Assembly: GCA_903881505.1 (NCBI GenBank)
Contig: CAIRTM010000069.1
Span: 1-58,226, forward strand
Length of the DNA stretch: 58,226 bases
Direction: 5' to 3'
Origin: an uncultured delta proteobacterium
GTDB lineage: Bacteria; Desulfobacterota; WTBG01; CAIYCZ01; CAIRTM01
This document shows, in pieces, positions 27,847-36,063 of this stretch (position 1 is the stretch's first letter; each line of letters starts with the position of its first letter). The position numbers and the translations under genes were made by a program. The notes beneath the pieces are model-generated. The model ran no database searches, was not told the DNA's origin, and worked only from the letters and a program-made list of their open reading frames with translations.

Positions 27847-29262
27847 CTAGAACATCCCCTTTTTTTTCTTCTCCTCCACGAGAATCAGCTGCGGCCACTG
27901 CTCGCCGCGCAGGACCGTGGCCAGGGCGTCGAAAATTCCTTGCGAGATATGGGGACGATAACGGTTCCCCACGGGGCATCCGGCGCTGACGACCCGGGTC
28001 GGTCCGCTCCTGAGTTCGAGCCGGAAGGGCTTGTCAAAATCAGGATAGGGCACCTGGCCCTTATATGCAAAATGCAGGGGCTCGAGCGACTCGGTCGGAT
28101 GCGCGAAAATCGTATCAGTGTTCTCGCTGAGGAAATCGACAAGGATGAACACCACATGGTCGTAGCGGTCCTCGAGCGCCATCTCAAGCGCCTCGAATGT
28201 TGCAAGGCGCTTCTGGCCGGGATCCATGTCTCCGCCGGCGAAATCGGTGTCCGCGAAAATCACGTGCGTGTTCGTTCCGGCGAGTGCAGCTTCTATCTCT
28301 TTCTTAAGGTTGCTGTAATAGACAACGGCAAGTTCGGGATACGGGTCGCCGGGGATTTCGGGAAAGCCGTGGCGCGTCAGGATGACCAGCTTCCGGTCCT
28401 TGACGGGCAGCGGCAGGATCTCGTCTTCAGCCATCTTCACGCATGCCTTCCGGTAGGAGGCATACGCTCCCGGGAACGGCGCGTATACTATTTTTGCCCG
28501 CTCGGCAACCGCGTCCCGTATCTCCTTAAACAGGGCGTTGAACTCCTCAAGCGAGGAATAGACGTGAAAAAGGTCGATGGCCACGATGGTTTCAGCCCCG
28601 GCGTGCACCAGTTCGTCAACGGCCTCCTCGATCGTTTCCGGGTACATGGACAGTGCCCAGCGCATGGGAACGCCGGGAAACTCTTTTGCCAGCATCTGCT
28701 CGATATCCCGGAAAATCGCCCTGTGCTGGTGCATGTAGGGAATCTTGTTGCCCGGCATAATGCCGTAGTATGTTTTCAGGATTTTTATGGAGACTTTTTC
28801 AACGATATCGATGTAGCCGTTTTTATGTTCCTTCCACAGGAAATGTCCCGGCGAGTCTTCATCACGGGGGGCAACCCATTCGTAATCCAGGCTCACATAC
28901 TCCTTGCCCTCTTCATTTTTATCATTGCCGAAACAGTCTATCAGCCGCTTCGGGCCAAATTCCTCCCTGGCCAGGGGGTTGTCGGGGTCAAGCAGCACCG
29001 TGCCCTTGTCGGCCATGATGACGGGCTTTGCGATCGGCGGGAAGGCCGCATTGAATATCTGCGTCATGTAGCGGTTGAAAAAATCAAAATCATAGTGCTC
29101 GGGCTGCCCGAGCGCCACAAGCAGCACGCCCGGTTTCCCCTGCACGGTTGTGTCCTGCATAAGGAAACGCCGGTACTGCATATCGTCCTGCTTCCGTGAA
29201 AAAGCAGCGCCGAGCCCCATCAGGACAATCAACGAGCCTGTGATAACCCAGAACTTTTTCAT
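27847..29262 (-). CDS. Membrane-anchored ferrochelatase homologue with altered active site
   Basis: 471 residues. One N-terminal hydrophobic segment (4-21) should export and anchor the protein. The ferrochelatase pattern is clear: GVLLVALGQPE (45-55), PMRWALSMYPETIEEAV (199-215), and RHGFPEIPGDPYPE (297-310), containing the catalytic His298 and the GDPYP motif. In FLSENTDTI (377-385) the His-x-Glu pair of canonical enzymes (human H341, E343) is Asn381 and Asp383. An insertion of about 100 residues (75-175) is unusual. The reaction may be metal insertion, removal, or only porphyrin binding. Its start overlaps the aldehyde oxidoreductase stop (ATGA). The D. vulgaris periplasmic CbiK is a functional parallel but a different subfamily. 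Confidence 0.78.
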   Translation of the reverse strand: MKKFWVITGSLIVLMGLGAAFSRKQDDMQYRRFLMQDTTVQGKPGVLLVALGQPEHYDFDFFNRYMTQIFNAAFPPIAKPVIMADKGTVLLDPDNPLAREEFGPKRLIDCFGNDKNEEGKEYVSLDYEWVAPRDEDSPGHFLWKEHKNGYIDIVEKVSIKILKTYYGIMPGNKIPYMHQHRAIFRDIEQMLAKEFPGVPMRWALSMYPETIEEAVDELVHAGAETIVAIDLFHVYSSLEEFNALFKEIRDAVAERAKIVYAPFPGAYASYRKACVKMAEDEILPLPVKDRKLVILTRHGFPEIPGDPYPELAVVYYSNLKKEIEAALAGTNTHVIFADTDFAGGDMDPGQKRLATFEALEMALEDRYDHVVFILVDFLSENTDTIFAHPTESLEPLHFAYKGQVPYPDFDKPFRLELRSGPTRVVSAGCPVGNRYRPHISQGIFDALATVLRGEQWPQLILVEEKKKKGMF

Positions 29263-31157
29263 GCCATGCCCCCCTTTCCCGAAGAGAGGATTGTGCGCAT
29301 GTCTTCGCCGATGTCGGGCAGGTCGAGCGCATACAGCCTTTCGGGAAGCGGGATGCCCGTGGCAATGTCCCAGCCCCGCAGGCGATAGTATTCATCCTTC
29401 ATCGTTTCAAGCATGTCCCGTGTTATGACCATGCCCTTTGAGGGCCCGTCGGGTATGGGTTCGGAAAGAAACCGGTACGGCAGCGTGTCATCCGCGCGCC
29501 GCAGCCCTTCGCGCACGGCAAAGGCGCGGATCACATTCCAGATGCGCTCGGCGGTCACCCTGGCCTGCTCAAGGGTGAGGTCCATGCCGGTAACGGCATT
29601 AAAAATATCAATGCACGGCTTCTTTATTTCCGTGGGCCCCCAGATAGCTTCGGCCAGATGGCACAGGATCATTGAATCCGTGAGAATATTAAGATGGTTG
29701 ACGTTAATGATGTACTGAGGCTTGCCCTCAACAGTCTCGCGCGGCACGTATCCGGCGCGCTCACCCGTCGGCCGCCCGTCATGATGGGAGGCTCCCCGCG
29801 GCCCGGTTGCGTACCCGAGAGCGAACCCCGGAAGACCGCGGGCCGAATGCCCGGGGAAGGTCATGCCCTTGTTCTGCATGGCAAAGTCGGAAGCGTTCCC
29901 GCCGATCCTTTCGGCAGCGCGCTTGACGCCTTCGGCAAGCAGGTCGCCGATGCCCTCGCGAAGGCCGATTTTATGCACCATGGGCATGATGACCCCCTGA
30001 TTGCCGAACGACAGGTCAAGCCCGCCGGTGTCTTTCTCCGTCAGCAGGCCCTTCTCGCGGGCCTCCATGCTGAAGGCGATGGAAACGCCGGTCTCAACCG
30101 CATCCATGCCCAGATCGTCGCAGAGCCGTTCGGCCGCGGCCACAATCTCGATCGAGTCGTTTTCGACCATGGAACCCAGGGCGAAGATATTTTCATACTC
30201 CGGGCCCTCGACCTCGGAGCCCTTATAGGGCCCGTCGGACACCACGGTATACTTGCTGCAGCCGATCGGGCAGGCGAAGCATGATTTGTGGCGCACGAAT
30301 ATCTTCTCGCGCAGGGTTTCGGCGCACAGTCCCTGGGCTCCGTCGAAGGTCTCCCGCTGCCAGTTGCGGCTGCCGAAAACCCCGAGGCTGTTATTGGCAT
30401 TCACCAGCACGGGCGTTCCGAAATTGGCAAGGACCTGGCCGGTCGTCGGGTTGCTGCGCATGATGCTGATCAGCTCCTGTGTGACTCTCAGCGTGGCCTC
30501 CATGTCGTCGACCGCAAGGCTGCCGGTGCCGCGCACGGCGATGCCCTTGAATTTTTTGGACCCCAGGACCGCTCCGATCCCGCCCCGGCCGAGGGCCCGG
30601 CCCCCGACGATCACCGAGGCAAAGCGCACCATGCGCTCTCCCGCGGGGCCGATGACCGCGCTCTGCACCGCCTCATCGCCGCTGTCGATCTTGATAAGCT
30701 CATGCGTGCGGTACGTCATCTCGCCCCAGAGGTGCGCTGCGCTGCGCAGCTCGACGCCCGTGTTGCTGATAAACAGGTACACCGGCTTATCGCTCGCGCC
30801 CTCGATCACCACGCCGTCGTAGCCCGCGTATTTAAGTTCGGCGCCGAAGCAGCCGCCCGCGGACGAGTGGAAAAACCCGCCGGTCAGCGGCGATTTCGTG
30901 TACACGCCGATACGGCTGCCCGTGGGCGCGATGGTGCCGGCAAGCGGTCCGGCCAGGAATATGACCTTGTTGCGGTGCGACAGGGGGTCAATGCCGGGAT
31001 CGAGCTCATCGTAGAGCATGCGCGCGGCGAGGCCTGCGCCGCCGATGTATTTGAGCAGCTGGGCATTGGGAGTTTCCTCAACACGGATGGTCCTGCTGGT
31101 CAGGTTCACCCTGAGCAGTTTATGCGTATAGCCTTTGTATAATTTAGCGCGGCTCAT
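29259..31157 (-). CDS. Tungsten aldehyde ferredoxin oxidoreductase (AOR) family protein
   Basis: 632 residues, cytoplasmic, no signal peptide. It shows the AOR [4Fe-4S] ligands Cys293, 296, 300 (CFACPIGC) and Cys499 (SMILCHLA). It also has N-terminal tungstopterin-binding stretches (AGPLAGTIAPTGSRIGVYTKSP; GRALGRGGIGAVLGSKKFKG; shown here as separate pieces). AOR enzymes oxidise aldehydes to acids and reduce ferredoxin, or run in reverse; related BamB-type members reduce aromatic rings. The start overlaps the polyferredoxin stop by ATGA, and its stop overlaps the ferrochelatase-like start, so the three are translationally coupled. The substrate is unknown, and oxidation of a tetrapyrrole side chain is only a guess. 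Confidence 0.92.
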   Translation of the reverse strand: MSRAKLYKGYTHKLLRVNLTSRTIRVEETPNAQLLKYIGGAGLAARMLYDELDPGIDPLSHRNKVIFLAGPLAGTIAPTGSRIGVYTKSPLTGGFFHSSAGGCFGAELKYAGYDGVVIEGASDKPVYLFISNTGVELRSAAHLWGEMTYRTHELIKIDSGDEAVQSAVIGPAGERMVRFASVIVGGRALGRGGIGAVLGSKKFKGIAVRGTGSLAVDDMEATLRVTQELISIMRSNPTTGQVLANFGTPVLVNANNSLGVFGSRNWQRETFDGAQGLCAETLREKIFVRHKSCFACPIGCSKYTVVSDGPYKGSEVEGPEYENIFALGSMVENDSIEIVAAAERLCDDLGMDAVETGVSIAFSMEAREKGLLTEKDTGGLDLSFGNQGVIMPMVHKIGLREGIGDLLAEGVKRAAERIGGNASDFAMQNKGMTFPGHSARGLPGFALGYATGPRGASHHDGRPTGERAGYVPRETVEGKPQYIINVNHLNILTDSMILCHLAEAIWGPTEIKKPCIDIFNAVTGMDLTLEQARVTAERIWNVIRAFAVREGLRRADDTLPYRFLSEPIPDGPSKGMVITRDMLETMKDEYYRLRGWDIATGIPLPERLYALDLPDIGEDMRTILSSGKGGMA

Positions 31158-32746
31158 GCTGCTTCTCCTTTTTTCGCACCGTTCTGCCGGGCCGCGTTGA
31201 TATCACAGGCCGGACACCCCGAGGGATACGCTCCGCAGGGTGTCGGACACGGCGGGGGCGTTTTGGAAAACGGGTTCAGCTTCGCAAACAATTTTTTTAT
31301 GGCGCCGGGCCGCTTCGGCTCCAGCCCCTTTCTGGCGCCGTCCTTGTCCCAGATGATGACCCGGGCGGGGCACACCTTGAGGCAGCGCGGGTCACCGCCG
31401 CAGGCATCGCAGGTGTTTTTCAATTTCGGCACGGGTATCTCCGGGGTGCCTTCCATCTCGATCTGTATGTTCGAGCGGGAGGGGTCGAACACGCCGAGCC
31501 TGCCGCCCGAGCAGGCGAGCTCGCACAGCCGGCAGCCGATGCAGCGCTCGGGAATGACATTGATCCGCCGTATCTTCTTCTGGAAAACGCCGTGGGGGCA
31601 GGTGTCGCGGCATTCGTAGCACAGGTTGCAGTTTACCGGCACCTCGCCGATCGCACGGATTGAAAGTTCCGCCTCTCCTTCAGGAACGGACTGGAACTGG
31701 AAGCCCATGACGCAGCGCTTTTCGGGCTCGCAGTCAGGGCAGACCCTGCAGCGGTCGGTCTTGAAGGGCACGCGGTACAGGGCCGGCTGGCCCAGGGTCA
31801 CCCGGTACCCGATGTACCAGCAGAAATAGCGGCAGTAGATGCGGTAGGCGAACAGCAGCGATCCCAGGAACATGCCGTTGGTCAGCACCTTGGTCCAGAC
31901 CATGGGCTTCCACAGTGAAGTCCAGTCCGGGTCGCGCATCATCTCCGCGGACGAGGCCAGCTGAAACACCCGTTCAAAGGTATATATCACGATGATCATG
32001 ACAACCATGGTGACCGGCACGTAAATCCTGTTGATCTGCGACTTGAATTTGTCGGTAAGCTTGATGCCCGTGAAACTATAAAACCGCATGATGGAGTCCT
32101 GCAGCGTGCCCACCGGGCACATCCAGCCGCAAAACCAGCGGCCGATGAAAAAAGGAAGTACGAGCGAGCCGAGCAGCATGGCCAGAAACCAGAAAAAAAG
32201 CTCGGGGTTTGTTACGGGCCGGGCCGTCATGCCCGTGGCGAAGAGCACGAGGTACCAGCCGAACATGATGCTCTGGCACCAGATCCGCCATTTCTTGGTC
32301 TTAACCGTTTTGCGGGCCCGGGCTTCGGCGTCCGGCGGCGTGCGCAGCAGGCGCACGGCGATGTAGGTTATGTACAGGACCACCGGCAGGGCCAGCAGGA
32401 CCCCCAGGCCGGGAAACAGCTCAAAACCCTTGCCGCCGAACTGCCAGGCGATAATGTCGTTGGTGTCGATCTTCCAGCGCTCCTGATCGCCGGGGAACTG
32501 AAAGGGGAAAAAATTGGAAAATCCCTGGATGGAAAGATATACCCAGAAACGCCCCGAACCTTTGGGCCGCCCGTAGAAATAGTCGGCAAACTGCAGGGTA
32601 AACGCGCCGATGGCGATCATCACGCACAGCCAGTTGGGCACGTAGCCCGCTACGATCCCCAGCACGTACAGGATAAGACCGAGGGAGGACATGTTGCGCA
32701 CGTGGCGCACGAACTCATCGCGGCTTGAAAAGGCTCCCCATGCCAT
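31154..32746 (-). CDS. NapH/NosR-like membrane polyferredoxin
   Basis: 530 residues with about six to seven TM segments in the first 310 residues. It has the NapH-type cluster motif FCGWMCPVGTLQD (Cys206, 210) and a variant second motif CRYFCW (305-310) lacking the usual Pro. The C-terminal half has three ferredoxin-type Cys groups: 373/376/379/383, 402/405/408/412 and 446/449/455/459, plus CRVCPDC (333-339). A Cys-rich tail (CPTPCGAYPSGCPACD) ends the protein. It should carry electrons between membrane quinol or exported redox partners and cytoplasmic ferredoxin-type proteins. It is coupled to the AOR gene by ATGA and lies 1 bp from the upstream membrane-protein gene. Confidence 0.88.
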   Translation of the reverse strand: MAWGAFSSRDEFVRHVRNMSSLGLILYVLGIVAGYVPNWLCVMIAIGAFTLQFADYFYGRPKGSGRFWVYLSIQGFSNFFPFQFPGDQERWKIDTNDIIAWQFGGKGFELFPGLGVLLALPVVLYITYIAVRLLRTPPDAEARARKTVKTKKWRIWCQSIMFGWYLVLFATGMTARPVTNPELFFWFLAMLLGSLVLPFFIGRWFCGWMCPVGTLQDSIMRFYSFTGIKLTDKFKSQINRIYVPVTMVVMIIVIYTFERVFQLASSAEMMRDPDWTSLWKPMVWTKVLTNGMFLGSLLFAYRIYCRYFCWYIGYRVTLGQPALYRVPFKTDRCRVCPDCEPEKRCVMGFQFQSVPEGEAELSIRAIGEVPVNCNLCYECRDTCPHGVFQKKIRRINVIPERCIGCRLCELACSGGRLGVFDPSRSNIQIEMEGTPEIPVPKLKNTCDACGGDPRCLKVCPARVIIWDKDGARKGLEPKRPGAIKKLFAKLNPFSKTPPPCPTPCGAYPSGCPACDINAARQNGAKKGEAA

Positions 32747-32747
32747 G

Positions 32748-33527
32748 TCAGTGCCCTCCCAGGATATAGGGCGCGCGGGTCAGAATAAAATGAAATTCCT
32801 CCGCGGACATGCCGAACCCCATGCGCAGGTAGATGAGCAGCACCGCAAAATTCACCATCTGCAGCTTGAACCACTTCTCACGGGGCACGCCGTTGCGCCG
32901 GAACAGCCGGGCCGCGCACAGGAAGTAGAGGGTAAACCAGGTGTACATGAAGACAATTGATCCGATCCACCAGCCGCGCGCGCTGTCGGGATTGTTGGCC
33001 CTCACCGTGCCGTAGGAGGCAAGCAGGTACGCGTTCTGCTCGGTGATCTCCGTGCCCTTCTCAAAGCCGCCGTAGTCCTGCGCGAGATGCTTGCCCACGA
33101 GCTCATCGGGCGCCTTCTGCTCGATGCGCAGTTCCATGCCGATGTTTTCGCAGAAGAAATCCGACATGAAACCCGTCAGCAGGGCTATCAGGATAAAGCA
33201 CAGCGACCCGATGCGGGCCGCCTTGGCATAGGCCCAGTCATGCAGCACCCACTTATACAAAAGGCCTATAAAAAGCGCGTACAGCACGCCGACGGCCGCG
33301 CCCGAAATCACCCCCAGGAACCGGCCGGTATAGTAGTATTCCTTGCCCGGCAGGTCGCGAAAAAAGCCGGCCAGCCGGATAAAGGCCCCCGGGTACATGA
33401 ACGTGTCAAGCACCCGGTACTTGGCATCCGATGTGCCGAAGGTCTTGCCGAAGAAATACCCGGGGATAATCAGCTCCCACCAGACCGAGCTGCGTGTCCA
33501 GAAATCAAGTCCCTTCATGGTTTTCAT
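32748..33527 (-). CDS. Four-TM membrane protein of unknown family
   Basis: 259 residues, not recognised. Predicted TM segments are about 71-91, 105-124, 187-208 and 222-241, with a 60-residue charged loop (125-185) between the second and third. His and aromatic residues near the membrane edges (HDWAY; WWIGS) could bind heme or quinone, but no motif proves it. The frame is open upstream to 33704; ATG 33527 is chosen because of a GGGGGAG site. It is separated from the polyferredoxin gene by one base, suggesting a partner subunit of that membrane complex. Confidence 0.75.
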   Translation of the reverse strand: MKTMKGLDFWTRSSVWWELIIPGYFFGKTFGTSDAKYRVLDTFMYPGAFIRLAGFFRDLPGKEYYYTGRFLGVISGAAVGVLYALFIGLLYKWVLHDWAYAKAARIGSLCFILIALLTGFMSDFFCENIGMELRIEQKAPDELVGKHLAQDYGGFEKGTEITEQNAYLLASYGTVRANNPDSARGWWIGSIVFMYTWFTLYFLCAARLFRRNGVPREKWFKLQMVNFAVLLIYLRMGFGMSAEEFHFILTRAPYILGGH

Positions 33528-33570
33528 GGTGCTCCCCCTGTGTCCGCAGGCAGCGTCAGCCTGCATGCAT

Positions 33571-34053
33571 TTATTGCACTGCCATGCCGGCAGTCTTATC
33601 AGCCACCGCTTTTTCAAGGATAATCGCCGCAGCCTCGACCGTTGCGAGCAGCAGTTTTTTTTCTGAATGATCGATACCTGCCAGAATTTCGCCGATAATT
33701 TCAAACTGCTCGCCGCGAAACGCCTTGAAACCCGCGCGCCCCCTGGCGGTCAGGCGGATATCGGACATGCGCTTGTCGCTCCGGTTTTTCGAGCGCGCCA
33801 CGTGCCCCATAACCTCAAGCCGGTGCACCAGGTTGTTGACGCTTTGCAGCGACATGCCGAGCACGCGGCTTATTTCCGAGATGTGGACAACGTCCCGCTC
33901 GTTGAAAAAAGAAAGAATCCGCATCTGGGCCACGGACAGCGTGGGGCTTTTCGCTTTCAGGCTTCTGCCGAAGCTCAGGCAGCGGAACATTTTCTGAAAG
34001 TTCACAAACAGTGTTTCGGTCATGTCGGAATGAAACGTCGTATCTGTTTTCAC
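33571..34053 (-). CDS. MarR-family transcriptional regulator
   Basis: 160 residues. Winged helix-turn-helix: the recognition region is ISEISRVLGMSLQSVNNLVHRLE, here split as ISEISRVLGMSLQS and VNNLVHRLEVMG, followed by the wing KNRSDKRMSDIRLTARGR. Flanking helices fit MarR dimerisation. GTG 34053 is the likely start (GGGAGG 7 nt upstream); upstream in-frame ATGs lie inside the promoter. It is the first gene of a ten-gene minus-strand array and probably regulates itself and the tetrapyrrole-related genes. The ligand is unknown; a porphyrin or heme effector would fit the operon. Confidence 0.88.
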   Translation of the reverse strand: MKTDTTFHSDMTETLFVNFQKMFRCLSFGRSLKAKSPTLSVAQMRILSFFNERDVVHISEISRVLGMSLQSVNNLVHRLEVMGHVARSKNRSDKRMSDIRLTARGRAGFKAFRGEQFEIIGEILAGIDHSEKKLLLATVEAAAIILEKAVADKTAGMAVQ

Positions 34054-34088
34054 GGGCGCCCTCCCGGAGTTTGTATTTACTATACATA

Positions 34089-34116
34089 TATATACTATTA
34101 TCCCCCTGCTTGTCAA
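34089..34116 (-). promoter_or_regulatory. Promoter of the marR-led operon
   Basis: On the minus strand, perfect TTGACA (34116-34111) with TATATA at a 16-bp spacing (34094-34089); another TATATA lies at 18 bp. The position is about 35 bp upstream of the GTG start. Confidence 0.75.
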
Positions 34117-34149
34117 CATGTTTGCCATTATTATTAAAGATAATACTAT
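34092..34149. promoter_or_regulatory. Inverted repeat flanking the marR promoter, candidate operator
   Basis: ATACTATTATC (34092-34102) and GATAATACTAT (34139-34149) are inverted copies with 10 of 11 matches, 36 bp apart. They surround the -35 element and overlap the -10 region. Such placement suits autoregulation by the MarR protein. The pairing was found by eye. Confidence 0.5.
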
Positions 34150-34322
34150 AGCCAGCGGCATATTTTATACATAAACGTTTATTAAACTGTACGGCACAGC
34201 GGGGGCGACAGCTGCGGTTCGAAACGGGGGGTATGCGCAGGCGGAACCCGCGCGGATCGAAACGGTCAATGCAGGAACAGCGGCCAGGCCGTCTTCCGCG
34301 AGGATGCGGAACGGCGACTGTC

Positions 34323-34835
34323 CTACGGAAGGTATACGATTACGGAGCCGCTGGCGCGCTTATGTCTTTTCTCCCAGGCGAACGCTGCGATGCGGCCACG
34401 GCGTTTCAGCTCAACAATTTTTTTCTCAACCGCATCGGGCAGCACGGCGCCGGACTGCGAGTGCAGCCCCCTGCCCACGATAATGCGGGCCGCATCAAGG
34501 CCCTGCAGCGCGCAGGTTTCAACAAACGCCTCAACGCGCACAAGGGCCTCATGCACATGGCAGCCGTGCAGGTCAAGCTCCGCCCGGGGGGCCGCCTGCT
34601 GCGCAACGCTCTGCATGGCGGGGCCCGCCGCATCCGGCCCGGGATATTTGCGCCTGAGCATCTCCCTGTGATCGATTCCCGAGAGCGCTTCTTCGAGCAT
34701 GGTGCCGAAGGGCTCATCCCGCCCACAATCCGGCTTCTCAGGCACGCCGCCCTGCCCTGCGCCGAAGATCTCATAGAGGTCGTCGGATGCATCCAGCCTG
34801 CGGATCTTGGCCCGTTTACCTGTTTTTGCGGCCAC
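34323..34835 (-). CDS. Smr-domain protein (GTG start)
   Basis: 170 residues. A C-terminal Smr (MutS2-related) domain is marked by ELDLHGCHVHEALVRVEAF, IIVGRGLHSQSG and a final VIVYLP strand. Smr domains act as nucleases on DNA or RNA, often in ribosome rescue. The N-terminal 80 residues are charged and probably flexible. GTG 34835 has a GGGGGAG site and lies within the end of the TPR gene (20-bp overlap). Third gene of a three-gene operon. Confidence 0.86.
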   Translation of the reverse strand: MAAKTGKRAKIRRLDASDDLYEIFGAGQGGVPEKPDCGRDEPFGTMLEEALSGIDHREMLRRKYPGPDAAGPAMQSVAQQAAPRAELDLHGCHVHEALVRVEAFVETCALQGLDAARIIVGRGLHSQSGAVLPDAVEKKIVELKRRGRIAAFAWEKRHKRASGSVIVYLP

Positions 34836-36063
34836 CGGCCACTCCCCCTGCGAACACGGTCATTTTCCTGCGCACATACCGGCTGTGCCGCCGCGCAAGA
34901 GCCGCCGCGCGATTTTCAAGCGCATCATCGTGATCGGGATCGATTTCAAGCGCCCGGTTGAAATCACAAATCGCCTGATTATAATCACCCAGCGCGGCAT
35001 AGGACGCCCCGCGGTCATTCCAGGCCTGGGCATTGCGCGGCTCAAGTCCCAGGCAGCGGCTGTAATCATCTATGGCTTCATGGAAAGCGCCCTGCCCGGC
35101 ACAGACCTGACCGCGATGGTAATACAGGGGCGCGGAATCCGGTGCGCATGCAAGCGCCCGGGAAAAATCATCACGCGCCTCCTGCATGTTGCCGAGGGAA
35201 AATTGTGCCAGCGCGCGCGCACCGTAGGCGTCAGCATCAGCCGGGTTGCGGTGCGCGACGCGTGTAAAATCTGCAACCGCACGGGCATGGTCGCCCGCGG
35301 CACAATATTCAAGACCCCGGTTATAGAGCGCATCATCGTAATAGGGGTCGAGCTCGAGCGCACAGCAGTAGTCCTGCAGCGCGCCTTCGCATTTACGCAG
35401 ATCTGCCAGGGCATTGCCGCGGTTATTGTAGGCCTTGACGAATCCGGGCCTGAGCGCAATGGCTGCGCTGAAATCATCGATGGCCCGGGCGTGGTCGTTA
35501 AGCCTGCGAAACGCAATGCCGCGGTTGTAGTAAAATTCAGGGCGCTTTTCGATTGCAAGCGAACGCGTATAGTCTTCTATGGCCCGGCCGTAATCCTCAA
35601 GCTCATCATGGGCGCATCCGCGGTTGTACCAGGCCGGCGCAAAGGCAGGGTCAACGGCCAGGCAGGCGGTGTAGGATGCGGTCGCGGCCTTAAAATCACC
35701 CAGCAGGTACAGGGCGTTGCCGCGGTTGTTCCAGGCCCGGGCATGCCGCGGATTGAGTGCGACCGCACGGTCGTAATCGGCAAGCGCGGCAGTAAAATCG
35801 GAGAGGTTGCGCCAGGCAAGGCCGCGGTTGTAGAAGGCATCGGCCGAAGGCCGGATCGCGAGGCAGCGGCTATAATCGGCAGCGGCTTTTTCAAACTGCC
35901 CCAGCGTGTCATACTCACGGCCGCGGCAAAACCAGGCAACGGCACAGCGCGGCTCACGCTCAACAGCATTCGTGAACAGTTCTATGGCTTCAGCTGAAGC
36001 ACCGCGGCCGGAAGCGCGCAAGGCTTTTTTTAAACACTGCAAAGGCGACAGCGGCGTTTTCAT
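34816..36063 (-). CDS. TPR-repeat protein, about ten repeats
   Basis: 415 residues made almost entirely of 34-residue tetratricopeptide repeats of the type AWYNRGCAHDELEDYGRAIEDY and its variants. There is no signal peptide or membrane segment, so it should be a cytoplasmic scaffold. The start overlaps the stop of the upstream 83-residue protein by ATGA, and the end overlaps the Smr gene. Binding partner unknown. Repeats are regular enough that internal duplication is recent-looking at protein level. Confidence 0.9.
   Translation of the reverse strand: MKTPLSPLQCLKKALRASGRGASAEAIELFTNAVEREPRCAVAWFCRGREYDTLGQFEKAAADYSRCLAIRPSADAFYNRGLAWRNLSDFTAALADYDRAVALNPRHARAWNNRGNALYLLGDFKAATASYTACLAVDPAFAPAWYNRGCAHDELEDYGRAIEDYTRSLAIEKRPEFYYNRGIAFRRLNDHARAIDDFSAAIALRPGFVKAYNNRGNALADLRKCEGALQDYCCALELDPYYDDALYNRGLEYCAAGDHARAVADFTRVAHRNPADADAYGARALAQFSLGNMQEARDDFSRALACAPDSAPLYYHRGQVCAGQGAFHEAIDDYSRCLGLEPRNAQAWNDRGASYAALGDYNQAICDFNRALEIDPDHDDALENRAAALARRHSRYVRRKMTVFAGGVAGGRKNR

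Noticed and set aside
27847-29262. Annotation as periplasmic cobaltochelatase CbiK
   Set aside because: The HGxP...GDPYP motif and the N-terminal GVLLVALGQPE fit ferrochelatase better; CbiK lacks these.
24189-34053. Interpretation as a photosynthesis gene cluster
   Set aside because: Only BciB- and BchF-like genes are present; no Mg-chelatase, bchLNB/XYZ, reaction-centre or antenna gene is seen.
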